Origin: Hemerocallis citrina
Lineage: Eukaryota; Streptophyta; Magnoliopsida; Asparagales; Asphodelaceae
NCBI GenBank assembly: GCA_017893485.1
Contig: CM030358.1
Location: forward strand, 150,053,368-150,117,367
Direction: 5' to 3'
DNA length: 64,000 nucleotides
The notes below the pieces were generated by a model, which saw nothing but the letters and a program-made list of their open reading frames with translations, did no database searches and was not told the origin of the DNA. Both the position numbers and the translations under genes were made by a program. This document shows positions 46,660 through 60,199 of the stretch, one piece after another. How positions within the stretch are numbered: the stretch's first letter is position 1; every line of letters starts with the position of its first letter.

Positions 46660-49600
46660 TGTCACGCCCCGCTTCCCAAAAATATGGAATACGAGCACGT
46701 GACGAAGCCCAGCAGATGATTTTAACATCATCCATAAGCGGTAGGATCGACTCAGCATCACAACAAGAATATAACAACATATATATACAACCAAGCATGC
46801 ATGAATAATTCATTAAGCAACAGAAAACAATTGAAAACAATTAATAATGTCCACATAGTTTTCAAGTCTGGATCAAAAGTAATACTCGGGAACGTAAGCC
46901 CGTTACAAGTCTTATACAGCAGAAGAAATAAATAACTTAAGGAAACAATTATTTAAACAAGTTCTTGCTCCAAGCGAAGCCTAAAATGTCTGCTCCCCAA
47001 TCCCAGCAGGTAGCTTGTCCCAAAGTCTGCTTAAAAAATATAAAAAAGAAAAACAGGGAAAGACAAGAGAAGATGCCCTTAGTGCAAGCTAGGGCCACAA
47101 ATAGTAAAAACAAGTACAAGTATGGGGAACAAGAATTGGAATCAAGAATGTAACAGAGTTATAACAAGTAGTGGAAAAATCAAGAACTAGCTAGCAAGAG
47201 GGAACATCTTAGTAACCAGGTTGGATAACTACTGCTAATGGTAAAACACATGTCAGGTGAACCTATAGGGGTATTTAACATCAAGTGATGAGTCTCAAGT
47301 CTAGTGTCATGTAACAAGTGCCAACTCTAGTGTCAACTATTATTTCAAATGTTAACAAGTTGTCAAGTTCAAGTTGTCAAGTTCAAGTCTTGTGGTGATT
47401 ACTATCTAGGTAGCACTTCATGCATCCATCTTTTTACTACATGGTTGCTACAGTCAAAGCAATTTCGTTTAGACCTAGTAATGGATTTTATAGGGCGGCG
47501 TACTCAGGTCTCAAGTATCAAGAAAGCCATGGTTCATGAATCGGAAAATAAATAACAAGTTTACGAAGCAAGTTCGCGAATCCACTAACAAGTTCAAGAA
47601 CCGCACAATGGGTTCATGAATCAAACAAGTTCATGAGCCAAGTCACTGACTCCATGAATCGAACAAGATACAACAAGTTCATGAACCAAGTATTTGGGAA
47701 ATACGGGCCCCCTTCCGAGTACACTTACCTATATTGTCCACTAATATAGTCTTTCCCTTAAACCCCGGCTTGTTACTTTTATTAATTCTTATCAAGCAAG
47801 CATGCAAATGTGTGAAATGTTGTAAATTAATTCTAAAAAAATTTGGGGATGTCCTATAGGGTGTCCAGCAATCGCACATAAAATTTCAAGTCCAACGCCT
47901 GCTGTTTACATAGCTAAACTAATTCGCAAAGTAAAGGTGTGCAGCAGTTTTGCGAATCTGCATCCACCGACACAGCTGCAGTAAAAATACAATAACTCCT
48001 AGACTGTAACTCCAAATTTGAAAATTTTGGAGTCCAACGATATCTAGACATCTAGTGCTACATTTTCTATTCAGGTCTCGGGTTCAGATTCTAATGTTAA
48101 ATGGGTCGAAACAGCAAAGGAAGAGTCTGGACAGCAACATGTGGGAATATTACTAGTATAGATTTCATAGGAATTTGTTATTAGGCATCTAAGTTATTGT
48201 GTGATATAAATACATGATATTGGTGGTCCAAACAGCAAGTAATAATTATTTTCCAAGTCAAATGGTTGCAAGTTCATCAAATACAAAATATAACATGTGC
48301 ATACAAATCTAGGCTCCTTAATCTCATGTGTTCATATGTTCAAGGGATAAGATGAATCCAAGTAATTATAATTTAATACAACGAAATTATTGTGACTCTT
48401 AGAATTATGAAATTTTGGGGATTAATATTGATCAACAACGATAGTAAAAAATGAGTCACAATATCGAACGATTTGTAGTATTTTCAAGGGGTGCTTGTAC
48501 TAGAATACAAATGTGTACAAGAGCATTACTTGCCTTAATTTGACGACGATTATATCCACTTGTTGAAGAAAATTGGATCGAAAAATCTCGGGCAAAGTCT
48601 CCCAACAGCACGTGTGAAGCACGTGCGAAAATCAACCGTAGATCGAGTTTTCCCCCCACGCCAGATCGTCCAGAACAGCAACGGCAAGGTGGGATTTGGT
48701 GCGGCAAAACAGCAAAGCAACAAACGCAGCGAATCAGATCGCTTCCTCACAGCAGATCTGGGGCCGAACAGGAAACAGTGATCCCGGGATTCGCTGTGGA
48801 AAAACACCAAGTAGCGATCAGAGTGGCTCGATCGCACAGATCTTGAAGCGATCCGATGCCTGAGATTGGATCCCGCCCAATTCAGCATCTTCTTCCTTCT
48901 TCTTCAACAGCGAGAAAGAGAGAGCGTGCGAATGGTGGCGACGGCACGGTGCGATCGTGGCAACGACGTTCGCGGAGAGGCGAGGTGGCTGACGACGGTG
49001 GAGGGGTTGGCGGCACGACATCGGGATGGCGACGGCAGAGCTGGTGCGTGCTCTGTTCTTGGGTTCGAACAGGGGAGTGAGTTTGGGGAAGTGGGTTTGG
49101 GGTGTTGGTAGTGGACGGAGGTCGAGGAGGATGAGGGGGAGATGAGGCGATGGAGGTGAGGCGGTCGGAGGGCGAGGTGACGGAGGTATGGGTAATGGCG
49201 AAAGTTTGGGTTCGGAGTGGGTTCGATGGTGAAGACGATGATGGACGGTGGGAGATGGCGGTTGGGTGCTGACGAGGAGTGGGTGGTGAAGACGAGAGGA
49301 AGGCGAAGGTCTTGGTGGTGATCGGAGGTGGGGAGATTGGTTTCGAAATCGAAGGAGAAAGAAGCGGATGTGGAAGAGATGGGGTAGCGGCGGGTTAGTT
49401 AGGGTAGAACAGTGATTAGGGTTAGAGGTTAGGGTTTAAATAGTATAGGGTTTGGGTTTTGGGTTTTGGGTATCTGAATTGAATAGGATCCAACTGGAGA
49501 ATTGGTCAAAATGTGATAAAATGGGGAATAAAGGAATGAATGAGAAGAAATAGCCATTTCTTCATGAATAATGACACAAAGAGCACACAAATGAATTCGA

Positions 49601-49741
49601 TAAAAGGACCAAAAATTGAGTCGAAAACAATTTAATGGTCTTATTTGAATGGAAACAGAATACGGGATCTCAAGTAGATAAAAGAGTACAATTGAGCAAA
49701 ATACAGTATAAAAATACAAATACGGGGAAACAGGAGTTACA
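46660..49741 (-). repeat. 5' LTR of the LARD-like element
   Basis: Aligned to 39449-42560 at a constant offset of 7181 bp over the distal two thirds. Confidence 0.9.
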
Positions 49742-50540
49742 ATGCACCAGCTAAGCATCCGTTCAGACTCAAAGCTAGTCCAGCAGAAGAGGCGTAAGTT
49801 CGCCCCAGACCGGCAACTAGCAGTAAGGGAGAAAGTCGGCAAGCTCCTTTCAACACGATTCATTCAGGAGGTCTGCTACCCAGAGTGGCTGGCTAATGTG
49901 GTAATGGTGCAAAAGGCGAGAGGGACATGGAGAATCTGCATTCGTTTCACAGACCTCAACAAGGCCTGCCCCAAAGATCCCTTTCCGCTCTCGAACATCG
50001 ATGCCCTCATAGATGCGACAGCAGGCACGAACTGCTGAGCTTCATGGATGCCTTTTCAGTAACCAGATAAGAATGTTCCCCGAGACATACCGAAGACCAC
50101 CTTCGTGACTGACCAAGGCCTCTACTGTTACCGGTTCATCCCATTTGGGCTAAAGAACTCCGGTGCCACATATCAGAGGCTCATCAACTTGGTCTTTAAG
50201 GACGAGATTGGCCGAAACATGGAGGTGTATGTTGACGACATGCTTGTCAAGAGTCGGTCGGGCCAAGATCACGTCGACGACCTTGAAGAAGCCTACGGGG
50301 TCCTACCGTCTCACAATATGATGCTCAACCCCTCCAAATGCGCCTTCAGCATCTCCTTGGGAAGGTTCCTCGGATTCGTGGTGAGTCACCGCGACATAGA
50401 AGAAGACCCCGAAAAGATTCAAGCCATCTTCGACAGGGCTCCCCCTAGAAATGCCAAAAAAGTACAAAGGCTCACGGAATGGTTGGCGGCCGTCGGCCGC
50501 TTCCTCTCCAAGTCAGGAGAGAAGTCGCTTCCATTCTTCA
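49742..50540 (+). pseudogene. Reverse transcriptase of Tat copy 2
   Basis: The frame resumes right after the LARD-like element. Blocks are KFAPDRQLAVREKVGKLL, WLANVVMVQKARGTWRICI, LNKACPKDPFPLSNIDALID, YRFIPFGLKNSGATYQRLI and VYVDDMLVKS (50228), with catalytic aspartates intact. A stop and frameshift at 50036-50100 split it. From 50105 to 50755 the frame is open. Confidence 0.9.
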
Positions 50541-51075
50541 AGGCCCTCCGGGGGGCAAAAAGCTTCGAGTGGGCGACCAACCAGCAAGAGGCCTTCGACC
50601 AGCTAAAAGCATACCTGGCTAGCTCACCGCTCCTCAACAAACCGAAGCCGGGCGTACCCTTATTCTTCTACCTGACCGCCACTAAACACACGCTCAGTGC
50701 CTCGGGTATTGGTCGGAGAGGAGGACGGGGTGCGCAAGCCACTCTACTATGTTAGCAAGGTCCTGCATGACGCAGAAGACAAATATCCGAGGAAGGAGAA
50801 AATTGCTTATGCACTGGTGATGGCGGCACGGAAACTCTGACCCTATTTCCAGCCCCACTCCCTCCACGTCCTCACGGATCAGCCTCTTAAGTCAGTCCTT
50901 GACAAGCCCGGGAATTCCGGCTTCCTAATCAAGTGGTCGATTGAGCTCAGTCAGCATGACATCAGTAACCATCCTCGGATGGCAATCAAGGGCCAAGCTC
51001 TCACAGTATTTATTACTGAATGTACCATCCCTGAGTCCCCGGAAGTTTAGGGAGACGCCCCGGGTTAGGTCGTCT
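50541..51075 (+). pseudogene. pol RNase H of Tat copy 2
   Basis: It includes AFDQLKAYLASSPLLNKPKP, a frameshift near 50705, then LYYVSKVLHDAE and VLTDQPLKSVL (50868). Stops at 50838 and 51048. The family B LTR insertion follows at 51076. Confidence 0.8.
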
Positions 51076-53840
51076 TGTAACACCCCGAATTCCAAATAGG
51101 CCTGAATTTGAAGTTCCACAGAATCTTTACACTTTACTTCGTACAATTTTACAAGGAATTAAAAACTTTATATATAACAATGATTACATCAACGAAGCAG
51201 AAATATAAATTACAACATGATACATGAATTAAACAACAACTTGAACATTTCTTTAAGCAGCATTCATTCTTAGTCTTGTCAATCACTTTTTCATGCATAG
51301 AAACCGTGGGCACGTTAGTTACATACAACTAACGCTAGGATATAATACATCAATATCTCTTACTTGGAAAGCACACACTTGTTACAAACAAAACTGAGGG
51401 GACTATCTTATTGTTGTCGTGTGTGAAAGTGCACTTAGTCCTTAATGCAGTTATTTATATTTAATGACATTAATGCGCACTTGTTCAGATTCTATGCATC
51501 TCATACTACATAGGTCCGAGGGCAAGCCCTTAATCATTCTTCATCTTGTAGGGTTGATTCCCTCGCTATGAGTTAGACTACTACTGTTACTACGATAAGT
51601 ATCCTAGATATTCTATGAGTTACGAGCTCATGTCCAGACAGCCTGGAGAGAATCCCACGTCAAGACATGACGCATCATGTAGACAGCCTATGGACAATTC
51701 GCCTCCATCATGGGACAATGGCACTACGTAGTCACCAAACAGCCTACAAGCGTCACCACGGTCTCAATAATTTCGGAGATGTATTCACATCATGACATGA
51801 CGCATCATATAGATAACCTGTAAACACTCTCACACCGTATATTCGAGGCCCTCATACTTGTGTTTTTCTCTTACTTTCATCACATCTTCACTATGTATCT
51901 ATTCCTTTGATAATTGAATCATGAATAAAATTAATACTCTAGAATTAGCGTTACCTCTGTATCGGTCTTTAAACATCAATCATTTACCATGACTCAATCT
52001 TGGTCTTTTATCATCACATTTCTCTTTCAAAAATTTCATTTATGCCGATGTAAGGACTTAGCTAAACTCTAGTGTCAAACTCGTTTCATGTTCATCAAAA
52101 GAGACTTCATATTCATAAATTTCATATTTCATCATGTTTCTTTTACTTCATTTTTCATGCACAATTTGCATAATTTAAACAACAATCTCATATTTAATCT
52201 TATTCAATTTTTACATGTCAAAAATATCATTTTTAAATATCTACACCAAAATTCTTTAAATTCAAAAAAATGTTTGTTATATTTAATTAGTAAAATCATA
52301 CCCTAAGAAAATTTATTAATTCCTTCTTCTAAAAATTGCTTCTAATTCCCATTTTAATAAGTCAAATATTGTAGAAATAATTTTCATGAAGTCTTGGCAT
52401 TTTTTTAAAAAGAATTCTAATAATTTTTTTCTCAATTTTTTACACTTAAAAACTACTTAAAATATCAAAATAGAAAAAAAATCAAATTCCAAAAAAAGTG
52501 GCCAAAGGCCGGATTCGAACCCAGTCAAACCCCCCCGCCAGTGAACAGTAACCGACCCAAATCACACCCAAGAACCAGTAAGTCCAAGAGTGACTAACTG
52601 TCATATGGAGAACTTAAATTATACTTAAGGTATGGCTTTTGGATTTGAATAAAAATCAGATTTTCAGGAAAACAGAGTCTCTTGAGAATCTCGAACCCAA
52701 GACCAAATACTCCGCTCAGTTATAGTAACGCACCCAAAATGCACCCGAAGACCAGTAGGTCTGAGTGACTAACCGATATAGAGTCGGATTAAAATAATTT
52801 TATACAAACTGTACTGAATCTAGTTCTTCTTTTAATAACTCGATTTTTCTCAATTAATTTGTACTTATAGAGAATCTATATCTTCTCCAGAATATATTTC
52901 TTTGAAAAACAGTAACTTATAATTTCTTAGATTGTCAAAATCTTATTTTTAAACACATAATAGACTATTTCTCTTTAGTTTTTTTGAAAAAAGGAATATT
53001 AATACATTTTCGACATAGAAGAAATTTCTTTCTAGAAGAATCTTTTATCAACATATTCCCTTTTCATTCACAATGTGTTCATACAATTTTTTCGTCCTTA
53101 ACAAAGGCTCTTAAATTAGTCTTATGTTTACAAAATTAATTGTAACCCCTGTTTTCCCAAATCCGTATTTTTTGTGTATTTTTGGTATTTTAAATTTTTG
53201 TAAATTATTTTCCCGCTTTCAAATTCTTTTTCCCTAAAATATATTATTGGATCTTCTATTAAATCTATTTTCGACGAATAAATTTATTTGTAACTATTTT
53301 GTGTGATTTTATATTGTAATACAAATCTTATTATTGTTATTATTACTTTGATTTCTATTATTATTACTATTACTGTTATTTTTATTACTATTATCATTTT
53401 TATTATTAATATTATTGTTATTATTGTTATCAATTTTGACTAGTTTTTAAAGATCTGTTTCTATGTATAAATTGTATTAGTAGTTATTTCAAATTATTTC
53501 CACATTGTAGTACAAAATATATTTTTGTTATATACCCCTACATTTTATTGGTTAATTATTTTTCTATTAGTTTTTAAAACTCTATTTTCCCCTATTGGAT
53601 TTTAATCCTTAAAACCCAAATCCATTTAACACCCAAATACCTATTTAAACCTCTTTACCCATCTGCACCCATACACTTAACCCAAAACCCAATAATAACC
53701 ACACCCGCAACCCTAATATCCTCTACCCTGTTCACAATACCCGTTACCTTATATACCCTAAACCCTATAACCAACCCCATATACCTATTAGTCGCTCTAA
53801 CCCTAAATATTACCCTACCATATATATATATATATATATA

Positions 53841-53947
53841 CAATGTTCTAAAAAGCGCTAGGCGGTAGTCGGGCGGCCGATGGGGGCCTAGCGCCTAGAC
53901 CTTGTAATCGGGGATTAAGCGGCTAAGCGGTAGGCGGTTATTTTATT

Positions 53948-54014
<67 letters not shown>

Positions 54015-54936
54015 TCGATCTTTTGGGTTTATTTTGTTGTTACCCCTTTTTACTCTTTATTGCTACTCATTCTTACTATTGAACTTTTTCTCTTTGCAAT
54101 TGTAGGATGGGCTTCACATAGTCGAATCGGTGTATTATTGTATCGGTGAACATGAGGACTCTATCTTCTCCATATCCGATGTAAACCACATTGTGGCTAC
54201 TCATAAAAGAATACAAGTTCTAAAGAGAGAATAAATGTAAAGTTGATAGATGATCTCATGATATGCTTGATAACGATGAACTGTAACTAATAACCACACT
54301 TAAATCAGATAACTTCCTCCCATCTCATGACATGTTGTCCCACACTAAGTGGATTGGCCATCCATAGATTGCTTTGGAAAGATATGTAGATCTGGGTGAC
54401 ATTTTAGGAGCTGAAAATAGAAGATGAATAAATAGCTTCACTAATGAGGAAAAGCATACTACTTATAATCTGGTAGACTGATTGAGCCTTAAAGTTGTTG
54501 GCACATGACACTTCTTATAAACTTCCCCCTTTGGTGCATAACTTCACTTATTTGGCTGTGTTAGTGATATTAAAGTCCATACTTGTAAGTTTTAACATGA
54601 TTGCTGTGAGAGTGCGAATACATGTCAAATTATGCAAGATAAAAAAAAGACTAAAGATATGCTTAAATTTTATTAGGAGGAGAAAGTGAGAGCGGTGGGT
54701 TTTTTTTATACATATATTTTTTAATTACTTAAGGCGAGAGTGGTGGGTTTTTTTTACTTTTTTTTTAATTACTTAAGGCCTAAGCGGGTCTAGTCTGCCT
54801 AGACCCGCCTAGACCGATTAAACGCCGCCTAGGTCCGATTTTAGCCGCCTAGAACCCATTTCCGATTTTCATAAACGCCTAGGCCCTAGTCGAGGCATTG
54901 GGGGGCCGCTTAGCGCCTAGGCTGCTTTTTAGAACA

Positions 54937-54939
<3 letters not shown>
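53841..54939. mobile_element. hAT-type non-autonomous element in (TA)n
   Basis: Ends CAATGTTCTAAAAAGC and the complement of CAGTGTTCTAAAAAGC are followed by CCTAGGCG-rich subterminal DNA in inverted orientation (to about 53915 and from about 54780). TATATA flanks both sides, so the 8-bp duplication cannot be separated from the microsatellite. A (TTTA)n run lies at 53941-54016. No transposase domain was recognised. Confidence 0.75.

Positions 54940-55009
<70 letters not shown>
54940..55009. repeat. (TA)n microsatellite right of the hAT element
   Basis: About 69 bases of TA; a shorter run lies on the left (53821-53840). Confidence 0.95.
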
Positions 55010-55013
<4 letters not shown>

Positions 55014-58000
55014 TTGAGCATGTTCATCTTCTACTAGCCAGCCACTTCGTCTCCCTCTCTCCCTTTAATCTCTCCCGATCGTCCCCTAACTCTTGCTCTC
55101 TCTCCCTCATCTCTCCTCGTCCTCTCGACCTCCTCCCGAACCCATCTCCCAGTGTCGACTCCCCTGTCTCCTCCTCCCTGTGCCCTCCTGAGCGAGGCCC
55201 ACAACAGCATGCCACGCCGCCTCCTGCGTCACCGGAGAAGCTCGATAGCATCCCTGCCTCCATCCTCATGTCGTGGCAAACTCCATCAGCCAACCGTCGC
55301 GAGCCAGTCGCGCCTCCCCCTGTGTGCCATTCCTGTGCTGTCCCCGGCTGACTACAGCATCAGCACCACCTCACGGCAGCGCTCGCGCCTACAGTACGAC
55401 CTCCCCTCCAACATCGCTGCCCCTGTGCGCCATCCACCGGCCACCGCCTTACCACCCTGTGCCGATCACAGTGCACACCCCATTACCATTCCTCTTGATA
55501 TTGATCTTGATCATGGCTTTGAATGCGAGCCGTCCGATTGGATCTTGATCATCATGCTTGATTGGATGTAGGCCGTCGATCTCCTCTTGATCATCCAATC
55601 AATTCCTAGCCGTCCGATCTCCTCTTGATCATCACGATCATGACAATTATCAACTTCCTTTGACCGCAGCCGTTCAATCAATCGATCTTGATCATCACCA
55701 TCATTTTCATCATCAGGGAGATCTGGCCATCCGATCTGATACGATCATCTTGATCTTCGATCTCAGTCGTCCGATTATGTTGGTAATCTTGTTCATGTTT
55801 GTGTTCGTACCCCGGGAATCCGTTCCCGTTATTCTCGCTTCTTACTTCATTTCCGTTGTCGTCTCTCAGGCAAGTAACTTGTATTCTTTTCTTTGTGTAA
55901 TACAAGTACTAAATACCGCATGTAGTGTACTTGATTCGACCATAGTTGCCTCACGACATACATGACATGAAATAACCTAGGATTGACCACTACTTGTTGT
56001 ATATATACGTGTCGTTCATGTGTTATCTTGTGCTCGTTCGTGTTATTCGTGGTAGACTCGTTGTGGACATGTGAAATACCATATACCATGTTTCTTGGAC
56101 ACCCTGTACACCATATTTTGTGTTGGTTATGATCTGGATGAGTTTTATGTGAGCTAGTTAATCTTGTGCATGGATGATATTTTCAGTTTTGTCGGTTTTT
56201 TCGTGTTGATCAATATTTTAGACCCTATTATGATCAGTATTTGGAAATATTTTATGAACATGATTTGTACAGAATTCTGTCTATTTTCCAACCCTTTCGA
56301 CAGATTTCAGTTTCAATTTTTAATTTGCGAGTTATGTCTATTTTACTACAGTGGTGTCGAAAGATTTTCAGATTTTGTTTTCTATGAATTCTGAAGAGTA
56401 ATCTATTTTTATTGTGATGTTAAATTATTATTTTGAGCTGAAATTTTGCTCAGTACTTTTAGACTTGATTGAGATTAACCTTGAATTTTTATGGATTTAT
56501 TTGATGAGTTTTACAAACCGTTCTATGTTTCCAAACAACTACTATACTAGCTGATTTTTCTTGCTGTTCAGTAAAGAACCTGATTTTCGACCTATTTCTA
56601 CTTGTCGTTTGAAAAAAATTTGTGAATATGAAAGTTAGCCTACTGTATCTATTTTATTAACCTTTTGGATTTGGATTTCGATTTATGGTTTAGGAGATAT
56701 TGCTATTTTCGTACTGCAGTGTTTGCGATTCGAGATTTACAAAACTGTCGTGTCTTACTGTTTCTTGATTTTACTTGACTACTCCTACTCTATTTTTATT
56801 GAAAAATTATGAAACTTTATATTCTGATGCTGCACATATAGGGGAATACCCCAGATTTTTTGTGGATTTAATTAATGAGTTTTCATGCTGTTTTCCTGAC
56901 TTTGAATACAATCTTCTGATTTCTGGCTGAACGTGTTTTCTGGATTCAAATATATTTTGAGACTTGATTTTGTGAAATACCATATGACTTATATATATCT
57001 GCTGGATTCGACCGGGAGTCTATTTTGTAGACCTTTCGACGGATCCAGGTTTGCATGTTTGTAGCAACGAGAATCTCAATTTTAGTGCAGTACTGTCTTG
57101 CTGTTCTGAACTAGGAATTTCATTGTTTTATCTTTTTATGTGTTCTCTTGCACCTGTACATGTTTATCTTGCAACTTGAACTTGTTACTTGTTTATACCA
57201 TATTATACTTGTCCTGGTTGTGACACATACATGCTTGTTTGATAGTAATAATAAATAACCAAGCTGGGGTTTAAGAGAAAGATCTAATAGTGAAAAATAC
57301 AGAAATGTGTACTCGAAAAAGGATTCATAGATCCTACTTGGTTATTTGGAGCTTGATATTTGGTTATTTGGAGCTTGACACGCGATTACTTGATACTTGC
57401 ACACTTGACATAGAGCTTGATATTTTGGGTATTTGAAGCTTGTTATTTAGTTATTTGGAGCTTGTTATCTGGTTACTTGGAGCTTGATACTTGATTACTT
57501 GAGAGCTTGTCCCTGAGTACACTGCCCTCTATAGTCCACTATGAAATTTAAAGCGAAACTGTTTGAATGTAGCAACCATGTAGTAAAAGTATGGATGCAT
57601 GAAGTGTTACCTAGATAGTAATCAATACAAAACTTGACATGACATAATACATGATACATGATACCTGATACTTGTACACTTGATACTTACTTACTTGTAC
57701 ATGATACATGATACCTGATACTTGTTCACTTCATACTTGATACTTGCTAGTTGTACTTGATACTCGACACTTGATACTTGTTGCTTGTTTACATGATACT
57801 TGTTTACTTGACACTTGATACATGCCACTTACACTTGTTCATCTTGCCATGATAGTTGTTATATTTTGTCATCATGGCTATTTCATGTTATTAGTTATCT
57901 TTTCCCATGTACTTGTATCCTACACTACAAGCGGCCCGTAACTTGCATTGACGGAAGTTTGTTTTCTTTTTCCTCCTCCTGCAATTTGTTAAATTGCAGA

Positions 58001-59661
58001 TTTTGGAGATCAGTTGCCAGACGGAGTAGGTGACATGAGATACTAGCTGCTGAAATTTTGCTATTATTATTTCTTGTTGCTTATTTTGAACAATTGTATT
58101 TTGTACTTGGATTTATTTGTATTTGGGCATTGTGACCCAGGATATTTGACTTGTTCAGATCTGGATTATTTGAGATTAATATATTTGGTTTCAAGTATTC
58201 TTGTTGGTATTTTGATTCGTATGTGCATGCTTGGTTGACTCTTCTTGCTTCTGACTCTGATTATTCTTGTGAAATGTTGTAAATATTTCGGACAGCTTAT
58301 GGACGATGAAAATCATTCGCTGGGCTTAGTCATGTATCCGTATTCCGTATTCCTTTTTGGGAAGCAAGGTGTGACATTAATCTTTTCTTATGTTTCAAGG
58401 AGACAACATAGATGATGATCTAGTGAATATGACATTTTTCATAAATGCAATTTAAACACACTTATTGCAACTAATCCACTTATCCCACAATCCATATACA
58501 TTATTTCACATTCTACAATTCATTCATGGGTGCAATTTTTCACATATTGCATTCTACAACTCATTCATAGCAAAATTTCATATAATCATGTTCCATCAAT
58601 TAATACGTATTCTAGCATGCAAATATGTTAACAAAACATCATAACAAATCTTATTTGACACATTTCAATTCATTTTACTAACTTTTTCATGTAGTTAAAT
58701 TAGAGTTTCTTTTCTTACTAGTCTCTTCAACAAGTATAAAACAACTTTTCCTACTTATTTCTAACATATTCACAATTTCAAATCCTAGCATGGTATCTAT
58801 GTTAGAAGTTTGAGAAATTGCCCACCTTATTGAAAAAACAAATAGAAACTCCTAAGAACTCTTTGAACGCACGAATGGTTCCCTTCTCCTCCTAGTTTGT
58901 GCCACAAAACTCGAGCCTTCTCCTCCTTGCTAGTGTGAACCCGAGCTCCTTCTCCTCTTGATGTATGGTCGGCTTCCAATGTTGCAAGAGCACACAAACA
59001 CACAACCTCTCAATCTTTTTCTCACACAACTCTTTCTTTTCCTCACAATTTATTTCTTTTCTTTTCTCTTCTCTTGTGAATATTTCTAATGCAAGTCATG
59101 AAGAAGACAAAGAGGGGTATTTATACACAACTCAAGCTCAAATGGAGGGTTGATACGAGTTTAGATGAAAGGCTAGGATGCATTTGGGAGTTAGAAGAAC
59201 TACCCATGATCACATAACTACTCTTCCACTCTCTCCATCACTCCCACATCCAAGACCAAGGCCGGCCACGCCTCTCTCACTCCATCCACATGCTTGTGCA
59301 ATGCACGTGTCATACTATGCATATTACAAATTAGTTTGTACATTAAATTGTTAATTTATTTGTTTCTTGATCAAGTTTACACTACAAGTTGTATTAAATT
59401 TTATTAAAATTAACTAGTGGGCCAATTAGGTGGGCTGAAATCCGTGGGCTCTCTAATTAAATTAATTAATTTATTTAAGTGGACTAGAATTAGACTATTA
59501 GGCCTAAAGATTAATAATAGGCTTTAATTTAAAAAGAGAAGAAATGTTTATTCATGATATAAGAATACTTTTTAAGGCAAAAAAAATACACATATTAAAT
59601 TGCATGTGCAAGACACGTGAAAACAATAAAAAAATTATATTTGAAAATTCAGAATGTTACA

Positions 59662-60160
59662 CGTCTATGTGGATAGATCGTCCTGCGAGGAAGGGAGCGG
59701 CGCTAGCATTATCCTCAGGGGCCCTGACGACTTCATCCTCCAGTATTCTCTTCGGCTTAACTTCCCAGCCACGAACAACAAGGCGGAATATGAGGCTCTA
59801 ATCACTGGGCTCACACTGGCCTACCGGGCAGGGGCGAGGCAAATTCGGGTCTTCAGTGACTCCCAGCTCGTGGTCAATCAGATCACCGGGGAGTACAAAG
59901 CTCGTGACCTTAGAATGACCCAGTACTTAGCACGGGCAAAGCTACTCCTGTAGCTCTTCGAGCAGGCGGGTGTCCGACAGATCCCAAGAGAACAAAACTG
60001 TCACGCCGACTCTTTACCCAAACTCGCGTCATCATCCCTCAAAGGACTAGACTGCACTGTCTTAGTCGAGGTCCTCCTCAAACCAAGCATCGAGGAACCT
60101 GAAGTCTTTTGCCTCACCACCCGTGATCCCACTCAGATATGGATAAGCCCCATACACAAA
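59662..60160 (+). pseudogene. Second (archaeal-type) RNase H of Tat copy 2
   Basis: The frame starts YVDRSSCEEGSGASIIL, with the first Asp at about 59666. It continues with NNKAEYEALITGL, VFSDSQLVVNQI and, past a stop at 59951, REQNCHADSLPKL. The four expected acidic residues are present, unlike in copy 1. Confidence 0.85.
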
Positions 60161-60199
60161 TTCCTGGCCCAGGACGAGCTACCACTGGACCGGACCGAG

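Larger units (their letters stand above)
39449..49741 (-). mobile_element. 10.3-kb LTR element without pol (LARD-like), duplication ATGCA
   Basis: LTRs 39449-42560 (3112 bp) and 46660-49741 (3082 bp) are near-identical, with a ~31-bp difference near 40150. ATGCA flanks the whole (39444-39448, 49742-49746). The primer site GCTCTGATACCA (46638-46649) is the complement of TGGTATCAGAGC, so the element reads on the minus strand. The purine-rich AAAGTGGGTAGGATT next to 42560 is the polypurine tract. The 4.1-kb interior has no gag or pol domain I can recognise. Confidence 0.92.
53141..58376 (+). mobile_element. Solo LTR (family A), duplication TTAAT, nested in 51076-59661
   Basis: It starts TGTAACCCCTGTTTTCCC and ends GGGAAGCAAGGTGTGACA. 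TTAAT lies on both sides (53136-53140, 58377-58381). It is opposite in orientation to the LARD-like element. The family core block (ACTGTAGCAACCATGTAGTA-like) is at 57530-57625 reversed. About 4.1 kb without its hAT insertion. ACTTGATACTTG-type low-complexity repeats fill 57340-57850, and GATC-rich repeats fill 55490-55780. Confidence 0.85.
51076..59661 (-). mobile_element. Solo LTR (family B), duplication CGTCT, itself carrying nested insertions
   Basis: It runs TGTAACACCCCG to GAATGTTACA with CGTCT on both sides (51071-51075, 59662-59666). Removing the nested 53141-58376 element leaves about 3.3 kb. The flanking pol frame stops in the first RNase H region and resumes in the second RNase H. 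Within it, 52505-52600 and 52690-52800 are diverged direct repeats (CAGTARGTC...GTGACTAAC). Confidence 0.85.

Noticed and set aside
55152..55965. ORFs of 139 and 101 codons on the plus strand
   Set aside because: They are within the solo LTR 53141-58376 and made of CT-rich and GATC-rich repeats. The same kind of stretch occurs in the other family members without a conserved frame.
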